Source: an uncultured Fusibacter sp.
Lineage (GTDB): Bacteria > Bacillota > Clostridia > Peptostreptococcales > Acidaminobacteraceae
Direction: 5' to 3'
DNA: 7,430 nucleotides
Assembly: GCA_937958285.1 (NCBI GenBank)
Contig: CALFXQ010000332.1
Span: forward strand, 1-7,430
Shown here: positions 7,064 to 7,430 of the stretch, piece by piece
How the letters are laid out: each line of letters opens with the position of its first letter
How positions within the stretch are numbered: position 1 is the first letter of the stretch
Notes under the pieces: generated by a model
What the model was told of the DNA's origin: nothing
Database searches by the model: none
Seen by the model: the letters and a program-made list of their open reading frames with translations, nothing else
Made by a program: the position numbers and the translations under genes

Positions 7064-7430
7064 TTGGCACCTCCCTGCAAATAATGGGCAGTGTCGATGC
7101 GCGCCAGTGACTCTGCATTTTGATTGATAACTACCACGCTAAAGTGAATCACATCTTGAACTTCAACATCTTTAGTCATTGTAAGTTTTAATCTAAATAC
7201 TGCGTTTTCTGGACTAGTGGTGCGCCGCCAATAGGAATCGAAATATTGTTCAATTTCGGCTTGGGCGGATTTTGGAAGTTCGTTGGCATTTGCCTGAGCC
7301 TTTGCAAGTTCAATGGCATTTGATGCATAGAGCGTTGCGAAGTTCTTGATTTGAGCGCGCTGTGCAAGTTCATCAGAAGTAATAAACAGCTGAAGAATCA
7401 CAACGCTGACGATGCTCAAAAATGCAATGG
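7060..7430 (-). CDS. Type IV prepilin/pseudopilin-like minor pilin, N-terminus outside window
   Basis: Visible are 122 residues that run off the right edge. The first residues seen, IAFLSIVSVVILQLFI, look like the second half of the hydrophobic helix of a prepilin. They are followed by the amphipathic continuation ending in LYASNAIELAKAQAN, which resembles the helix of PilV/GspI-type minor pilins. A small globular domain follows, with beta-like stretches (VFRLKLTMT, IHFSVVVIN). The leader peptide, its cleavage Gly and the expected Glu5 would lie just outside the window, so they cannot be checked. A TTG at 7417-7419 lies within the hydrophobic helix and is not the start. The gene is translationally coupled to the downstream prepilin-like gene by a 4-base overlap, which supports a minor pilin operon. 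Confidence 0.65.
   Translation of the reverse strand, partial: IAFLSIVSVVILQLFITSDELAQRAQIKNFATLYASNAIELAKAQANANELPKSAQAEIEQYFDSYWRRTTSPENAVFRLKLTMTKDVEVQDVIHFSVVVINQNAESLARIDTAHYLQGGAK
7070..7075 (-). promoter_or_regulatory. Ribosome binding site of the PilX/GspK-like gene
   Basis: On the minus strand GGGAGG sits six bases before the ATG at 7061-7063. It lies inside the end of the upstream coding sequence and fixes the start of the downstream gene at the basic leader rather than at a later Met (positions 17-18 of the product), which would cut the membrane helix. Confidence 0.75.

Noticed and set aside
7417..7419. TTG as the start of the right-hand prepilin-like gene
   Set aside because: It falls inside the hydrophobic helix and the frame stays open to the window edge, so the true start lies outside.

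Overview
The window reads as a fragment of a low- to moderate-GC anaerobic Firmicute, most likely a member of the Clostridia. This rests on strong Shine-Dalgarno sites, an AT-rich codon bias, a soluble parvulin of the kind common in clostridia, and the style of the chemotaxis and prepilin-like proteins. It is an inference from protein style, and I cannot name a genus with confidence.

Layout. Positions 1-5595 hold one tightly packed plus-strand operon: the 3' part of cheA (dimerisation, ATPase and CheW-like domains; the phosphotransfer end lies outside the window), cheW, a very large soluble hybrid histidine kinase, and a single-domain response regulator. The gaps are 8 bases (cheA/cheW), 30 bases (cheW/kinase, using the preferred kinase start at 1787) and a 4-base ATGA overlap (kinase/regulator). 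A 112-base gap with a near-consensus sigma-A type promoter (TTTACA, 17 bases, TATGAT) then leads into a single-gene unit for a cytoplasmic parvulin-type prolyl isomerase. This unit ends at a strong hairpin terminator (6493-6528). The terminator also lies just beyond the end of a minus-strand operon that enters from the right edge. That operon carries two overlapping genes for small membrane-anchored proteins with prepilin or pseudopilin character.

How the parts may work together. CheA and CheW form the core of a chemoreceptor array. The hybrid kinase carries every station of a multistep phosphorelay (His669, Asp958, His1083), and the next gene supplies a stand-alone receiver (Asp55) as a natural end point. 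Its input half is unusual: a receiver-like fold that appears to have lost its phosphorylatable Asp (Ser57 in its place), then four PAS-type domains, one with a four-cysteine cluster suited to a metal, Fe-S or thiol redox sensor. The co-transcription suggests that this cytoplasmic sensor pathway is tied to a chemosensory output, but the sequence alone does not show the link.

The most interesting points are the degenerate receiver, the Cys-cluster PAS domain, the unusual phosphotransfer domain, and the pairing of a phosphorelay with cheA-cheW. No mobile element, CRISPR array, tRNA or rRNA was seen.
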